NCBI GenBank assembly: GCA_002918705.1
Contig: PQKR01000008.1
Location: 1 to 64,000 of the forward strand
Direction: 5' to 3'
DNA length: 64,000 bases
Source: Escherichia sp. ESNIH1
Lineage (GTDB): Bacteria; Pseudomonadota; Gammaproteobacteria; Enterobacterales; Enterobacteriaceae
Made by a program: the position numbers and the translations under genes. A model generated the notes under the pieces. It was not told the DNA's origin. It was given only the letters and a program-made list of their open reading frames with translations, and did not search any database. Shown one piece after another: positions 61,735 through 64,000 of the stretch (position 1 is the first letter of the stretch; the number at the start of each line of letters is the position of its first letter).

Positions 61735-61746
61735 TCTCTAACTGGC

Positions 61747-62118
<372 letters not shown>

Positions 62119-62150
62119 CTATTCTTAAAAAAGGTTAAAAGGTAAACGAC

Positions 62151-62372
<222 letters not shown>

Positions 62373-62441
62373 TTAATAAACGAAACAAAGGCGAACCAGA
62401 CCCGTGAGCTTGTGGCCCACAGGTATGATTACTTGATGGCC

Positions 62442-62987
<546 letters not shown>

Positions 62988-64000
62988 TTATTCCTCCAGT
63001 TGTTGAAGACTGCGGCTGCGAATCTCTTGTTGCAGCTTCTCGATAACATCATTTACGTCCAGGCTACCCAGGTCTTTACCGCGACGGGTACGCACGGCAA
63101 CTTTGCCGGCCTCAACCTCTTTGTCACCACAAACCAGCATATAAGGGACACGACGTAAAGTGTGCTCGCGGATTTTAAAGCCAATCTTCTCGTTTCTCAA
63201 GTCCGCTTTTACACGAATGCCCGCATTTTGTAGTTTCTGCGTCAATTCGTTAACGTAATCAGCCTGAGAATCGGTGATGTTCATGACTACAACCTGCACT
63301 GGCGCAAGCCAGGTCGGGAAGAAGCCCGCAAACTCTTCGGTCAGGATGCCGATAAAGCGCTCCAGCGACCCAAGAATGGCGCGGTGGATCATAACTGGCA
63401 CCTGGCGCTCGTTGTTTTCGCCCACGTAAGAGGCACTCAAACGAGACGGCAGAGAGAAGTCCAGCTGTACCGTACCGCACTGCCAAGCACGATCGAGGCA
63501 GTCATACAGGGTAAATTCAATTTTCGGACCGTAGAACGCGCCTTCACCCAGCTGATACTCAAACGGGATGTTGTTCTCTTCCAGCGCGACTGCTAAATCC
63601 GCCTCAGCACGATCCCACATCTCGTCGCTGCCGATACGCTTTTCCGGACGAGTGGAGAGCTTGACGACGATCTTCTCGAAGCCAAAGGTGCTGTACATAT
63701 CGTAGACCATACGAATACAGGCGTTCACTTCATCACGCACCTGCTCTTCCGTACAGAAGATGTGGGCGTCATCCTGAGTGAACCCGCGCACGCGCATCAG
63801 GCCGTGCAACGCGCCCGACGGCTCGTTACGGTGGCAGCTACCAAACTCCGCCATACGTAATGGCAGGTCGCGGTAGGATTTTAGACCCTGATTGAAAATT
63901 TGCACGTGGCCTGGGCAGTTCATGGGCTTGATGCAGTACTCACGGTTCTCTGAGGAGGTGGTGAACATTGCATCTTTGTAGTTGTCCCAGTGGCCGGTTT
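62988..64000 (-). CDS. thrS: Threonyl-tRNA synthetase, C-terminal part
   Basis: About 337 C-terminal residues are in the window; the N-terminus lies beyond 64000. Class II core motifs visible are [40 protein letters not shown] (motif 2 region), [20 protein letters not shown] (motif 3) and the anticodon-binding end [24 protein letters not shown]. It charges tRNA-Thr and in E. coli represses its own mRNA through a leader outside this window. The frame is open to the end of the window. Confidence 0.97.
   Translation of the reverse strand, partial: TGHWDNYKDAMFTTSSENREYCIKPMNCPGHVQIFNQGLKSYRDLPLRMAEFGSCHRNEPSGALHGLMRVRGFTQDDAHIFCTEEQVRDEVNACIRMVYDMYSTFGFEKIVVKLSTRPEKRIGSDEMWDRAEADLAVALEENNIPFEYQLGEGAFYGPKIEFTLYDCLDRAWQCGTVQLDFSLPSRLSASYVGENNERQVPVMIHRAILGSLERFIGILTEEFAGFFPTWLAPVQVVVMNITDSQADYVNELTQKLQNAGIRVKADLRNEKIGFKIREHTLRRVPYMLVCGDKEVEAGKVAVRTRRGKDLGSLDVNDVIEKLQQEIRSRSLQQLEE

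Overview
The window is chromosomal DNA of an enterobacterium in the Enterobacteriaceae, close to E. coli in gene order but not E. coli. The genes lpxP, menI (ydiI), ydiJ, ydiK, rprA, ppsA, ppsR, aroH, selO, ydiV, nlpC, btuDEC, ihfA, pheTSM, rplT, rpmI, infC and thrS follow the K-12 map. The large K-12 block between rprA and ppsA, and hemP between aroH and selO, are absent. Enterobacter or a neighbouring genus (Lelliottia, Leclercia, Kosakonia) fits best, but this is inference from gene order and protein similarity.

Bases 1 to about 38.9 kb are most of a lambda-like (siphovirus) prophage. Its left end lies outside the window, and an IS1 (right end at base 127) sits in its tail region. Reading against the minus strand, the late region runs from terminase (18.1 kb) through portal, MuF-like protein, scaffold, major capsid protein, head-tail connectors, tail tube, G/GT chaperones and tape measure to the M-L-K-I tail-tip genes. 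The lysis cassette (pinholin, SAR endolysin, Rz/Rz1) is at 19.4-20.7 kb, a hicAB toxin-antitoxin pair at 20.8-21.5 kb, and the Q-position/RusA/nin-like genes at 21.6-23.7 kb. A LexA-controlled dinI homologue lies at 23.8-24.1 kb. The replication genes (O-like with internal 12-bp iterons, P-like) are at 28.5-30.1 kb. The immunity region at 30.1-31.7 kb has a Rac-prophage-type RacR/YdaS/YdaT arrangement instead of lambda CI/Cro/CII. RecE/RecT, excisionase and integrase are on the plus strand at 32.4-38.8 kb.

Three things stand out in the prophage. First, a three-gene plus-strand cargo operon (24.4-25.8 kb: ABM-type monooxygenase, double-ACT protein, ArsR-like regulator) is translationally coupled, has its own terminator, and resembles no standard phage module. 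Second, there are two probable programmed -1 frameshifts: a textbook A-AAA-AAC site joining G to GT, and a G-run at the end of the major capsid gene that would append an Ig-like domain. Third, the late operon is interrupted by several same-direction terminators and small accessory genes, so it must depend on antitermination or local promoters.

Bases 39.2-64.0 kb are host core genome: lipid A acyltransferase LpxP, menaquinone thioesterase MenI, the flavoprotein YdiJ, transporter YdiK, the Rcs-controlled sRNA RprA, PEP synthase with its regulator PpsR, AroH with a TrpR operator, the AMPylase SelO, the FlhDC antagonist YdiV, lipoprotein NlpC, vitamin B12 uptake BtuCD with BtuE, then the thrS-infC-rpmI-rplT-pheMST-ihfA translation cluster with its pheM attenuator and the AUU-initiated infC.
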